In this document: positions 1 to 8,600 of the stretch, piece after piece
Position numbering within the stretch: the stretch's first letter is position 1
Layout: each line of letters begins with the position of its first letter
Origin: Lachnospiraceae bacterium UBA4364
GTDB taxonomy: Bacteria; Bacillota; Clostridia; Lachnospirales; Lachnospiraceae
Reading direction: 5' to 3'
Assembly (NCBI GenBank): GCA_002393955.1
Contig: DGSK01000020.1
Location: 1,715 to 65,714 of the forward strand
DNA length: 64,000 nucleotides
The notes under the pieces: generated by a model
What the model saw: the letters and a program-made list of their open reading frames with translations, nothing else
Databases searched by the model: none
Told to the model about the DNA's origin: nothing
Made by a program: the position numbers and the translations under genes

Positions 1-671
1 GGGATAACAAGGCCGATTGCCTTAGCAGCACCTGTTGAGTTGGGAACGATGTTGCAAGCTGCAGCACGTGAACGTCTCTTGTCGCCCTTTCTCTGAGGTC
101 CGTCAAGAGTCATCTGATCACCTGTGTAAGCGTGGATCGTGCACATGATACCAGACTTGATAGGAGCCAGATCATTAAGAGCCTTAGCCATAGGTGCAAG
201 GCAGTTTGTTGTGCAGGATGCAGCAGAGATGATCTTGTCATCAGATGTAAGTGTCTGATGGTTAACATTGTATACAATAGTAGGCAGATCATTACCTGCA
301 GGAGCAGAAATGATAACGTGCTTAGCGCCGGCATCGATATGAGCCTGTGCCTTGTCCTTGCTGGTGTAGAAACCTGTACACTCAAGTACAACATCTACTC
401 CAAGCTCTCCCCAAGGAAGATCTGCTGCCTTAGCTTCAGCATAGATTGTGATCTTCTTTCCATCAACAGTGATGCTGTTCTCATCGAAAGAAACCTTATC
501 TGCTAATGCATACTTACCCTGTGTTGAGTCATACTTAAGAAGATGTGCAAGCATCTCAGGAGAAGTAAGATCGTTGATAGCTACGATCTCGAATCCCTCT
601 GCGCCAAACATCTGTCTGAAAGCGAGACGACCGATACGGCCAAAACCATTAATTGCAACTTTTACTGCCAT
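1..671 (-). CDS. gap: glyceraldehyde-3-phosphate dehydrogenase, type I (C-terminus beyond window)
   Basis: Glycolytic enzyme that oxidises glyceraldehyde 3-phosphate to 1,3-bisphosphoglycerate with NAD+. The first 223 codons are visible. The protein opens with MAVKVAINGFGRIGR, the Rossmann NAD-binding motif, and carries the catalytic-cysteine motif SAASCTTNCL near residue 150. The start at 671 follows a clear ribosome site (ggagg, 8 nt upstream). The gene reads off the left edge, so the end of the catalytic domain is not seen. It has its own promoter in the intergenic region shared with the divergent histidinol phosphatase. No disruption is visible. The identification rests on direct motif reading and is very secure; NAD versus NADP use was not judged. 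Confidence 0.97.
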   Translation of the reverse strand, partial: MAVKVAINGFGRIGRLAFRQMFGAEGFEIVAINDLTSPEMLAHLLKYDSTQGKYALADKVSFDENSITVDGKKITIYAEAKAADLPWGELGVDVVLECTGFYTSKDKAQAHIDAGAKHVIISAPAGNDLPTIVYNVNHQTLTSDDKIISAASCTTNCLAPMAKALNDLAPIKSGIMCTIHAYTGDQMTLDGPQRKGDKRRSRAAACNIVPNSTGAAKAIGLVI

Positions 672-734
672 GTTTTGTTCCTCCATAAAAATGTATTTTT
701 GCAAGAGAACCGATTTTCTCTCACGACAAATGTT

Positions 735-763
735 ATTCTATCCAATTACAATGTAAAATTCAA
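735..763 (-). promoter_or_regulatory. sigma-A type promoter for gap
   Basis: On the minus strand TTGAAT (758-763) and TAGAAT (735-740) are separated by 17 nt, 64 nt before the gap start codon. The rest of the 310-base gap between gap and the next gene holds only the divergent promoter; no further gene or structured element was seen. Confidence 0.6.
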
Positions 764-916
764 GGCGAAATGCTTATTTTTTCTATGTTTCATATTATGT
801 AAACAAGATTGATAAATCCCCGTGGAAATATGAAAATTAAATAACAAAAAACTTCCCGCATTTAGTTTTTGGAAAGCGGAACGACAGCTCGCTCCTATTT
901 GAAAATGCTGAAAATA

Positions 917-945
917 TTGAAAATACCCGTAGCGGATATTATAAT
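917..945 (+). promoter_or_regulatory. sigma-A type promoter for the histidinol phosphatase gene
   Basis: TTGAAA (917-922) and a perfect TATAAT (940-945) are spaced by 17 nt, 36 nt before the ATG at 982. Confidence 0.65.
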
Positions 946-981
946 ACCAGCGAACAAATAATCATAAACAGGTGACCGCTT

Positions 982-1803
982 ATGTCAATAATCTCAGACT
1001 GTCATTTGCATACTTCATTTTCCGGCGACTCGGAAGCCCCTATGGATAACATGATCCAAAAAGCCATCTCCCTTGGATTAAAAGAGATCACTTTCACCGA
1101 ACATATGGATTTCGATTTTATATATGAAGACGGTGAACCGGAGGGATTTTTTGAGGTAGACACAGACTCCTATATGAAAACGCTCCTGGAATACCGTGAT
1201 ATGTATTCAGACAGGATAAAGATCAATTTCGGCATAGAGCTGGGAATGCAGACACATATAAATGAAAAGAATAAGGCGTATGCAAAAAAATATCCTTTCG
1301 ACTTCATAATAGCATCCTCCCACCTTGCGGAGGGCATGGATCCCTATCTTAAAAATTACTGGGAAGGCAGAAGCAAAACGGATGCCTGGCACGGATATTT
1401 TAACTACATATATGATGTTGTGAGCAGTTATGATGAGTTCGACACATATGGCCATCTTGATTATGTCTTAAGATACGGTCCCGGCGGTAAGGATGGCTTC
1501 GTATTTGATGACTACAGGGAAGATATAGACCGCATACTAATGCAGATCATCTCCATGGGCAAAGGGATCGAGACCAATACCAGCGGCTACTATTACAAAA
1601 TGGGAGGCCCCCACCCCTGCAGGGAGATACTTAAAAGATATAAAGAACTTGGCGGGGAGATCCTTACCATCGGATCGGATGCCCACAAGCCGGAAAACAT
1701 GGCCCAATACTTTAAAGAGGCTGAAGAACTGCTTAAAAACTGCGGCTTCAAAGGATATCACATATTCCATGAGAGAAAGCCTGAATTCATTGAATTCACA
1801 TAA
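982..1803 (+). CDS. hisJ: PHP-family histidinol-phosphatase
   Basis: Predicted metal-dependent phosphatase of the PHP superfamily that dephosphorylates L-histidinol phosphate in histidine synthesis. The 273-residue length fits the HisJ/HisK type. The metal-binding HxH appears as DCHLHTSFSGDS at residues 7-18, followed by ITFTEHMD near residue 36 and SSHL near 111. The C-terminal metal ligands sit in IGSDAHKPENM. The start follows an AGGTGA ribosome site. No other histidine genes lie nearby, which is common for this family in Firmicutes. Many PHP proteins act on other phosphoesters, so the substrate is inferred from family and length. It is monocistronic and convergent with mgtE. Confidence 0.85.
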   Translation: MSIISDCHLHTSFSGDSEAPMDNMIQKAISLGLKEITFTEHMDFDFIYEDGEPEGFFEVDTDSYMKTLLEYRDMYSDRIKINFGIELGMQTHINEKNKAYAKKYPFDFIIASSHLAEGMDPYLKNYWEGRSKTDAWHGYFNYIYDVVSSYDEFDTYGHLDYVLRYGPGGKDGFVFDDYREDIDRILMQIISMGKGIETNTSGYYYKMGGPHPCREILKRYKELGGEILTIGSDAHKPENMAQYFKEAEELLKNCGFKGYHIFHERKPEFIEFT

Positions 1804-1808
1804 TTTCT

Positions 1809-1837
1809 CCCCATCATCTTCACACCTGACGATGGGG
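1809..1837. terminator. weak hairpin between convergent genes
   Basis: CCCCATC at 1809-1815 pairs with GATGGGG at 1831-1837, in the 58-bp gap between the convergent stops of the phosphatase and mgtE. There is no strong U-tract on either side, so terminator activity is uncertain. Confidence 0.4.
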
Positions 1838-1861
1838 GAATCAAATTTCATGTCATATCCA

Positions 1862-3214
1862 TCATCCGATATGCAGCAAACTCGTTGCAAGGTTGAAATA
1901 TACCATCAGTGACAGTGCATCCACTATAGTGGTAATGAACGGACTCGCCATTACCGCCGGGTCAAAGCCTATCTTCTTGGCAAGCATGGGCAGTGTGCAT
2001 CCCACAAGCTTTGCTATAAGCACTACTATCACAAGCGTCAAGCACACAACAAGTGCAACAGTCACTTCCACCCTGTCAAGAAGCAGGAGCTTTATGAAGT
2101 TAGCCGCTGCCAGTGACACGCCGCACATAAGCGCCACTCTTATTTCCTTCCATATTACCCTGAACAGATCCTTAAATTCCACCTCATCAAGGGATAGTCC
2201 GCGGATTACTGTAACAGATGCCTGTGATCCCGCATTGCCTCCAGTATCCATGAGCATGGGAATGTATGCCACAAGTATGGCACAGGCACTCAGGGAGTCC
2301 TCGAAATTCGAAATGATCTTACCGGTAAAAGTTGCCGATACCATAAGCAGAAGGAGCCAGGGCATACGCTTCTTCCATATTTCGAAAGCATTGGTCTTCA
2401 TATAAGGCTTATCGGACGGCACGATAGCTGCCATCTTTTCGATATCCTCGGTAGCCTCTTCTTCCATGATGTCCACAACGTCATCGACGGTTATGATACC
2501 CACCATACGGTTTTCATTATCCACTACCGGCATCGCCGTGAAATCGTATTTCTGGAAGGTATGTGCCACTTCTTCCTGGTCGGTCAGGGTATGAATGGAT
2601 ACGACATTTTCATGCATTATGTCGCCGATCACTTCATCCTCGTCCATAAGCAGGAGATAACGCAGAGCAACCGTTCCCACAAGCGTTCTCTTCGAATCCA
2701 GCACGTAGCAGATATTTATGGTCTCGGAATCTATTCCTATCTTCCTGATCCTTTCAATTGCCTGCTTAACGGTATTGTCTTCCTTTAAGTCCACATACTC
2801 CACAGTCATGACAGATCCTGCGGAATCCTCCGGGTAATTCAGCAGGTGATTTATATCCCTGCGGGCTTCGGCACTCGCTCCTGCCAACAGGCGCTTAACT
2901 ATATTGGCCGGCATCTCTTCCATAAGGTCTGCAGCATCATCCGCCATGAGGTTATTGATAATGCCCGCAGCATCTTTATCGGAAAGCCTCTGGATAAATG
3001 TAGTCTGATTTTCTATCTCAAGGTACGAAAAAACATCTGCCGCCATGGACTTGGGCAGTATGCGCAGAACCTTTACCGCATCCTCAATGTCTATCTCTTC
3101 AAGGAATGCAGCCACATCCGCGTCATTCATCTCAGACAGATCCTGACGCAGCGTTGTATATTGTTTTGTTTTTATGAGTTCATTTAGACTTGTGAAATCT
3201 TCCTGTCTCTCCAT
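1862..3214 (-). CDS. mgtE: magnesium transporter MgtE
   Basis: Mg2+-gated magnesium channel of the cytoplasmic membrane. Of 450 residues, the N-terminal superhelical MgtE_N domain occupies about 10-125. The CBS pair is at about 130-255, including MPVVDNENRMVGIITVDDVV. Five membrane segments follow, with the family signature MDTGGNAGSQAS near residue 320. An upstream ATG at 3241 is in frame but has no ribosome site. The ATG at 3214 has AGGAGG 7 nt upstream and gives the usual N-terminus (MERQEDF), so it was chosen. The gene has a leader of about 258 nt that ends in an intrinsic terminator overlapping the ribosome site, so expression is probably regulated by premature termination or by masking of the ribosome site. 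Confidence 0.96.
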   Translation of the reverse strand: MERQEDFTSLNELIKTKQYTTLRQDLSEMNDADVAAFLEEIDIEDAVKVLRILPKSMAADVFSYLEIENQTTFIQRLSDKDAAGIINNLMADDAADLMEEMPANIVKRLLAGASAEARRDINHLLNYPEDSAGSVMTVEYVDLKEDNTVKQAIERIRKIGIDSETINICYVLDSKRTLVGTVALRYLLLMDEDEVIGDIMHENVVSIHTLTDQEEVAHTFQKYDFTAMPVVDNENRMVGIITVDDVVDIMEEEATEDIEKMAAIVPSDKPYMKTNAFEIWKKRMPWLLLLMVSATFTGKIISNFEDSLSACAILVAYIPMLMDTGGNAGSQASVTVIRGLSLDEVEFKDLFRVIWKEIRVALMCGVSLAAANFIKLLLLDRVEVTVALVVCLTLVIVVLIAKLVGCTLPMLAKKIGFDPAVMASPFITTIVDALSLMVYFNLATSLLHIG

Positions 3215-3249
3215 GAAAAAACCTCCTGCGGCAACCGTCACGCAGGAGG
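3215..3249 (-). terminator. intrinsic terminator that contains the mgtE ribosome-binding site
   Basis: CCTCCTGCG (complement of 3241-3249) pairs perfectly with CGCAGGAGG (complement of 3222-3230) around an 11-nt loop, followed by a run of T residues. The 3' arm contains the AGGAGG used by mgtE, 7 nt before its ATG. The hairpin can thus act as transcription terminator and as ribosome-site mask. Confidence 0.8.
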
Positions 3250-3472
3250 TTCAAAGACATCCCAAACTTATCAGCAGACCCCAATGCTTATATCAGCATA
3301 CGGTCAGATGATACTCTGCGGCGGTTCCGGTATATTTATTCATATCCCATCGTCGACAATCCGTGTCCGGTAAACCTGAATCCACGAAACCACCTTCTTT
3401 CTAAAGAGTCTAAAGTGCTGATACCGTATCAATATACTGAATATTTATCAATATATCAGCTATCCAAACACC
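3215..3472 (-). ncRNA. structured 5' leader of mgtE, candidate riboswitch
   Basis: About 258 nt lie between the predicted transcription start and the mgtE start codon. Visible pairings include GCTGATA with TATCAGC near the 5' end and a GACC/GGTC-bounded hairpin with an ATGCT/AGCAT core (about 3276-3305). The last element is the terminator described separately. Known mgtE leaders are often M-box magnesium riboswitches, but I could not match the conserved M-box segments by eye. The class is therefore unassigned: a divergent M-box or another metal sensor. Confidence 0.55.
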
Positions 3473-3478
3473 TCCATC

Positions 3479-3506
3479 ATTATATCACGCTGAAAGTTCT
3501 TGTCTA
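3479..3506 (-). promoter_or_regulatory. promoter of the mgtE leader
   Basis: TAGACA (3501-3506) and a perfect TATAAT (3479-3484) are separated by 16 nt on the minus strand, just downstream of the chemoreceptor stop at 3540. Predicted transcription start is about 3472. Confidence 0.6.
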
Positions 3507-3539
3507 CCCAAATAATCATTGTACTCTGCTTGTACTCTG

Positions 3540-5555
3540 TCAAACCGTATACTGCGAAAGATCGGAATTTATCTCATCCGCATAGTGGTTCAGGCTTTCG
3601 GATATACTGGTTATATTCTCCGTCTCCGTGCGGAGCTTGTTGCTCTCCGTCACGATCTCGTCGCTTAAGCCAAGGACTTCATTTATATTCGAAGCCTGCT
3701 CCTGGGTAGTCGCAGCATTACCTGACGCAACACTGCTGATCTTCTCTATGCCGCCGGCTATTTCTATGATACCATCCGTTGCCTTTGCAACATCACCGTA
3801 TATCTTATCAAAGGAATCATTGGCACCTGCAACACCTTCCATGCAGGCTTCCATATCCTTAGCGCAGATATCCGCCTTGCTGTTGATGTCAACAATATTC
3901 TTTGTGATATCATCGATCAGCTTGCGTATGGTCTCCGTAGCTTCCGAAGACTGGTTTGCAAGTGTTCCCACTTCAGCAGCAACAACCGCAAAACCTTTAC
4001 CCATCTCACCTGCCCTTGCAGCCTCAATGGAAGCATTTAATGACAGGAGGTTAGTCTGTTCGGATATGGCATTTATGGTATCCGTTATGCCGGTGATCTC
4101 CTCAACGGATTTAGCCGTTGCACGGATAAGTGATGTAAGTTCTCCGATAGTATCATTAAGGGTACTTACATTCTCCGTCATGCTCGTCATTTCATCCTTG
4201 CCCTTTGCAGATGCCTCAAGAGTCTCATCACACAGATTCTTGACATCCTGTGCATTCTTTGCCAGCTGGCCGGAAGTGGAAGCCAGATCGTTAGCCGCAT
4301 GCGCCACTTCTTCTATGGAAGCATTCATATCAGAAAGAGTGGAATTAAGCTTTTCTATTGACTCGCCCTGATTCTGGCACGCATCCGAAAGTATATGTGA
4401 AATATCGAAGCATTCACCTGCCCTGCCGTTCATTTCTCCGGAAATATCCGCCAGGCTGTTTAATGTCATCCGCATCTTTCCGATGTATTCATTCAGGCTC
4501 TCGCTGAGTGTCGTTATCTCGTTATTTCCTTCAGGTACGATCGTAACAGTGAAGTCGCCCTTACTTATATCCGTAATACGCTCCGTAACAGTAGTAACAG
4601 GATTTATCGCCCTGCTGATAGCCATGTAGATAATGAATGAGAATAACGCTATCAGTATTATCGCACTGACAAATGTTACCAGCATGACCTTAAGGATACT
4701 ATTGCTGAGAAGGCTTGACGGAACTGCACTTACGACCACCCATGAAGTCCCCTCTATATCGGTAGCGGTAAACATCATAGATCCGGCTTTCGTCTTTGCA
4801 GTCATGACTTTATCTCCGCCGGCGTCAGCGCTTGTATCCAGGGAATCAAACACTTTTCCAAGCCCTGCCGCTACAGGATCTGTCGTATCCGCAAGAGTCT
4901 GTCCGACACAATCAGGCACGCTGCTTACCAGAATATCCTTTGTTTCCTTATTGATTATGTAATATTTTGCATCGGAAGAAATTGATTCAAATCCGTTTAC
5001 CTTTTCGGCAACCTTGTCAAAATTAATATCGCTGCTGAGCACCACATTGTCCCGCACCATTACCGCACATGCAAGACAGGTCTTGCCGGTAGATGCATCT
5101 ACATAAGGTTCCGAAGAGAAAATCTCACCTTTCTTTTCAAGCGCTCCCTGATACCACGGTCTGTCTGTGAAAACAAAAGTGTCGTCAGGAACCCAGCCCG
5201 ATCCGTCAAGGAATTTATTCGTATCTCCAAAAGCCATATAAATATCCTGGGAATCCGGATCTTCCTTTGTCAGTTCAAGAAGCATTGCCAGAGTGTCATC
5301 ATATGACATCTCCGGACTGTTTTTTATAACACTTGCGGTCTGTCCCACTCTTTCCTCTATACTGCTCCACCAGTTCTGTACCTCACCGGCATAAGTGGCA
5401 GACTCCCTCGCCAGAATACTGTTGGTCAATGACTGGATATTATCAGCAGCAAGTTTGATGCTGATCTGGGTGATTATCACTATAATGATCGCAACATAGA
5501 TGATGATCTTGGTTAACAGTGTTTTTTTCAGTGATTTTCTCTTCTTTGTTTGCAT
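3540..5555 (-). CDS. methyl-accepting chemotaxis protein with dCache-like sensor
   Basis: Transmembrane chemoreceptor of 671 residues that signals to CheA/CheW. One membrane helix lies at about 11-33. A periplasm-side double-Cache-like ligand domain follows (about 35-280; note FTDRPWYQGA and YVDASTGKTC, typical of dCache_1). A second helix is at about 285-310, then HAMP, then a long signalling coiled coil. The hairpin tip is readable as EQTNLLSLNASIEAARAGE. The ribosome site AGGAGG precedes the ATG at 5555, and an extended -10 promoter lies just upstream. The ligand cannot be told from sequence; dCache domains commonly bind amino acids or other small metabolites. Confidence 0.93.
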   Translation of the reverse strand: MQTKKRKSLKKTLLTKIIIYVAIIIVIITQISIKLAADNIQSLTNSILARESATYAGEVQNWWSSIEERVGQTASVIKNSPEMSYDDTLAMLLELTKEDPDSQDIYMAFGDTNKFLDGSGWVPDDTFVFTDRPWYQGALEKKGEIFSSEPYVDASTGKTCLACAVMVRDNVVLSSDINFDKVAEKVNGFESISSDAKYYIINKETKDILVSSVPDCVGQTLADTTDPVAAGLGKVFDSLDTSADAGGDKVMTAKTKAGSMMFTATDIEGTSWVVVSAVPSSLLSNSILKVMLVTFVSAIILIALFSFIIYMAISRAINPVTTVTERITDISKGDFTVTIVPEGNNEITTLSESLNEYIGKMRMTLNSLADISGEMNGRAGECFDISHILSDACQNQGESIEKLNSTLSDMNASIEEVAHAANDLASTSGQLAKNAQDVKNLCDETLEASAKGKDEMTSMTENVSTLNDTIGELTSLIRATAKSVEEITGITDTINAISEQTNLLSLNASIEAARAGEMGKGFAVVAAEVGTLANQSSEATETIRKLIDDITKNIVDINSKADICAKDMEACMEGVAGANDSFDKIYGDVAKATDGIIEIAGGIEKISSVASGNAATTQEQASNINEVLGLSDEIVTESNKLRTETENITSISESLNHYADEINSDLSQYTV

Positions 5556-5578
5556 TTTTGCAGCCCTCCTGAGACCAT

Positions 5579-5587
5579 ATTATACCA
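5579..5587 (-). promoter_or_regulatory. extended -10 promoter for the chemoreceptor
   Basis: TGGTATAAT on the minus strand lies in the 52-nt gap after the 1595-residue gene. The -35 match is poor (TGATGT at 16 nt), so this depends on the extended -10. Confidence 0.45.
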
Positions 5588-5607
5588 TACGGGATTACTG
5601 ACATCAC

Positions 5608-8600
5608 TTATTTCTTGTCTTCAGGCTTTGCTTTATACTGCACAACATTTTTTACTTCTTCGGTTTCCATATAAGTTCCCATACCGCTCCTGACCTTGTT
5701 GCGGTCGACAGACGACGAGGTCTTTTTATCCGTGTATGGTATCAAAAGATTCCTTATGATTCCTTCCGAATATTCTTCGTCGACATCTCCATTTGCTCCC
5801 GGGAAACAACCCTTATATATTGCCTTCTCACCGGCTCCCAAATCTTCCACCTTGCATACTTTCTTACTCTTCTTTCCCAGTATCTCCCCGGGCAAAGCAT
5901 TTTCTCCTACATACGAACACTCAACGCCATTAGCAAACAGCGCCTGATGGATCTTTTCTGTTGAAAAGCTGATGTACTTCGTTCCCTTAACAAGCATAAA
6001 CAAAAACTCCCTGTCCTCTTCTTTCACGGATGCATCCTTCAGGTAATACTCCGCATGAGCATCATAGAGCGAAGTCAGGTTGTGCATAAATGCAAGATGC
6101 CTGATAGCCCGTTCCTTATTCTTAAGGATAAACTTAGGATCCTTCAGCTCATCTATGCTGAATATCATCTCTTTTGCATCTTTCAGGACTCTGTCAAGGA
6201 ATGGCTTTCTTTCAGCCAGATCCTCACTCATTAAACTATAACATTCGCGCATATTTTCATTCAATTTGCGTTCCTCATCCTTGTTGATCGGATTTCCGTC
6301 AGCATTTACTTTTACCGGTCTCATGAGACAAAGCCTGCTCTGGGGATCCTGTCCGACATATTTGTTTTTCTTCAGGGATTCATAGTATTCCTTGGGAATT
6401 GCATATTTTATGCCTTTGTTAAATTCGTATACTGACTTTGTAATACTGCGCATTTTTTTCATTTCAGTCTTGTTAACAGTAGCATTCTTATGCTTTTTCT
6501 CCAGAGCATCATATGCTTTATCCAGAGACTCAGGCACATTAAGATTAGGCGTGCTGAGTACATCCCTGTTGACAGGCTTAACCTTAGGATCTTCAAATCT
6601 TCCGAAAAGCTTATTGTCCCAGCCCTCTGCCCTGGCACGATTGCGTACATCCTTTATGTAGCGTTTCTTTTCCTCTTTTGACAACGAAGGGCCTTTAATA
6701 TCCTTATCCGTAACATTCCCCATCACTTTCAGCCCTTTTTCGTTTGCAGTTGCAAGGCTTTCCTTTAACTCATTCGTAAATTTTTTTCCGGACATTTCAT
6801 TCAAGCCAAACTGTTGCAGCACTCCTGTATACACACAGTTGTAGTAATTTGCAAGCTTGCTAAACTCCTTATCCTTCTCGTTATTCATATCGAAATACGG
6901 TGGCTTGCAATTCATCATCTCAATAACATCCTGAAGTATCATGAAATCAGCCTGTACTTTATAAAAATTTCCCCCGATCATACGAAGCATATCATATGGA
7001 TGGATCTGCGAAAACAGCTTTCCGTAAGTAAGCTCCATGCGTTTTAAATGGACATAATATATCTGCTTCGTTTCCAAAAAAGCTTCTGTAAACTGCCTGT
7101 TTGCCTCTTCTTTGCTCAGCTTATTGTCTTCCATATTTTTAGTTGCATCAAGCCGCTTAAGAATACTTAACAGCTGTTCATTGTGCCTTACCTCACCCAC
7201 ACTGGTCCTGAAACTTGATGCAACACGTTTTGTGAGCATCCCTTTCACCTGAACCTCGTTTCCGACACTGGCCACCAATCTGTTGTCCTCAGTTTTAGTA
7301 TCTAATTCCTCCGTACCATTTCTGTATATTTTCTTATCAGAATGCATTATTTTTTCGTAATCCGGATTATTTTTCAGGTTCTTTATCTTATCCGTTGAAA
7401 AAGAAAAATGCTTAAACGACCTGGCCATATACTTCTCATCATCCTGTTTTTGATTTTCTCTCCTTTCCTTTACCGCAATTTCATTCTCATCGAATTTTAT
7501 CCCTGAATACTTTTCAGAAAACCTGCCAAAGAGCTTATCATCCCAGCCTTCCTTCGATGCACGCTTGCGAAGTTTTTCAATGTATTTTTTCTGCTCTTGG
7601 GGCGTAAGTGAAGGTCCATGTACGACATCTTCCTTTACATAGTTAAACGCTTTTAAATAACCTTCATTACCTGCGGAAAGCTTTTCTAAGTCAATCTTGC
7701 TGAATTTTCTTACTTTTCCTGTTTCAGCGTCCGTTGTATTGAATGTTGCATACAAGACCAGAACATGGTTATAAACATTATTATAGTAATTCGACAGATT
7801 GACAAAATCCTTATCCTCTTCACTCTCAGGATTAAAATACTTCCCTCCATCCTTTATAAACTGTGTAAGATCCTGCAGTATGGAAAATTCATCCACAAAC
7901 TCAGGGTAATTATCTCCCAGCATGCGATAAACATCATAGGGATGCAACTGTGTCAGCTTCTTTCCATATGTTGCTTCCAGCTTCTTCAAATGCTGATAAT
8001 AATGCTTCTTAAGTTCTTTCAGTGCATCATCCTGCTGCCTGTTCGCTTCATCCACACTCAGTTTTTTCTGCTGCATATTTCCCTTTGCATCCAGCCGCTG
8101 CAGGATTGAAAGCCACTCATCATCTGTTTTTCCCATACCGAATTTTCCCATTACAGATGCCGCTATCCGATTGAGGACAAGTCCGTTTATTCTAAGATCG
8201 CCTTTTATTATATTTCCGTCTTTATCTTGAGCTACATTTTCAATATCAAATTCATTATTGAAAGCCATAAACTCTTTTGACATATTCCGGACTTTTATCC
8301 TGGCTTTTCCGGTAGTATACATCTTAAAAATATCCGCAGAATTTTTCAGTTTACCCGCATTTTCCGGAGACAGGTCAAACTTATTTAAAGGCTCATATTT
8401 TTCCCCGGCTTTTTTTTCAAGTACTTTATTAAACTCTTCCGGGCTATAATCCTTCTCTTCTAAGCCGCCTTCCTTATGCTCAATATCCACCCAGCCGTTA
8501 TCGATTTTCTTCTCAGTTTCTTTCTTTCCGCTGTCTTTCTCTGCTTCGCCGGATTTTTCCTTGCTGTCCTTTTTCTCGTTATTCTTTTCGTCTTCCTTCT

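Noticed and set aside
3215..3472. M-box riboswitch
   Set aside because: The conserved M-box segments could not be matched by eye, so the leader is reported without a class.
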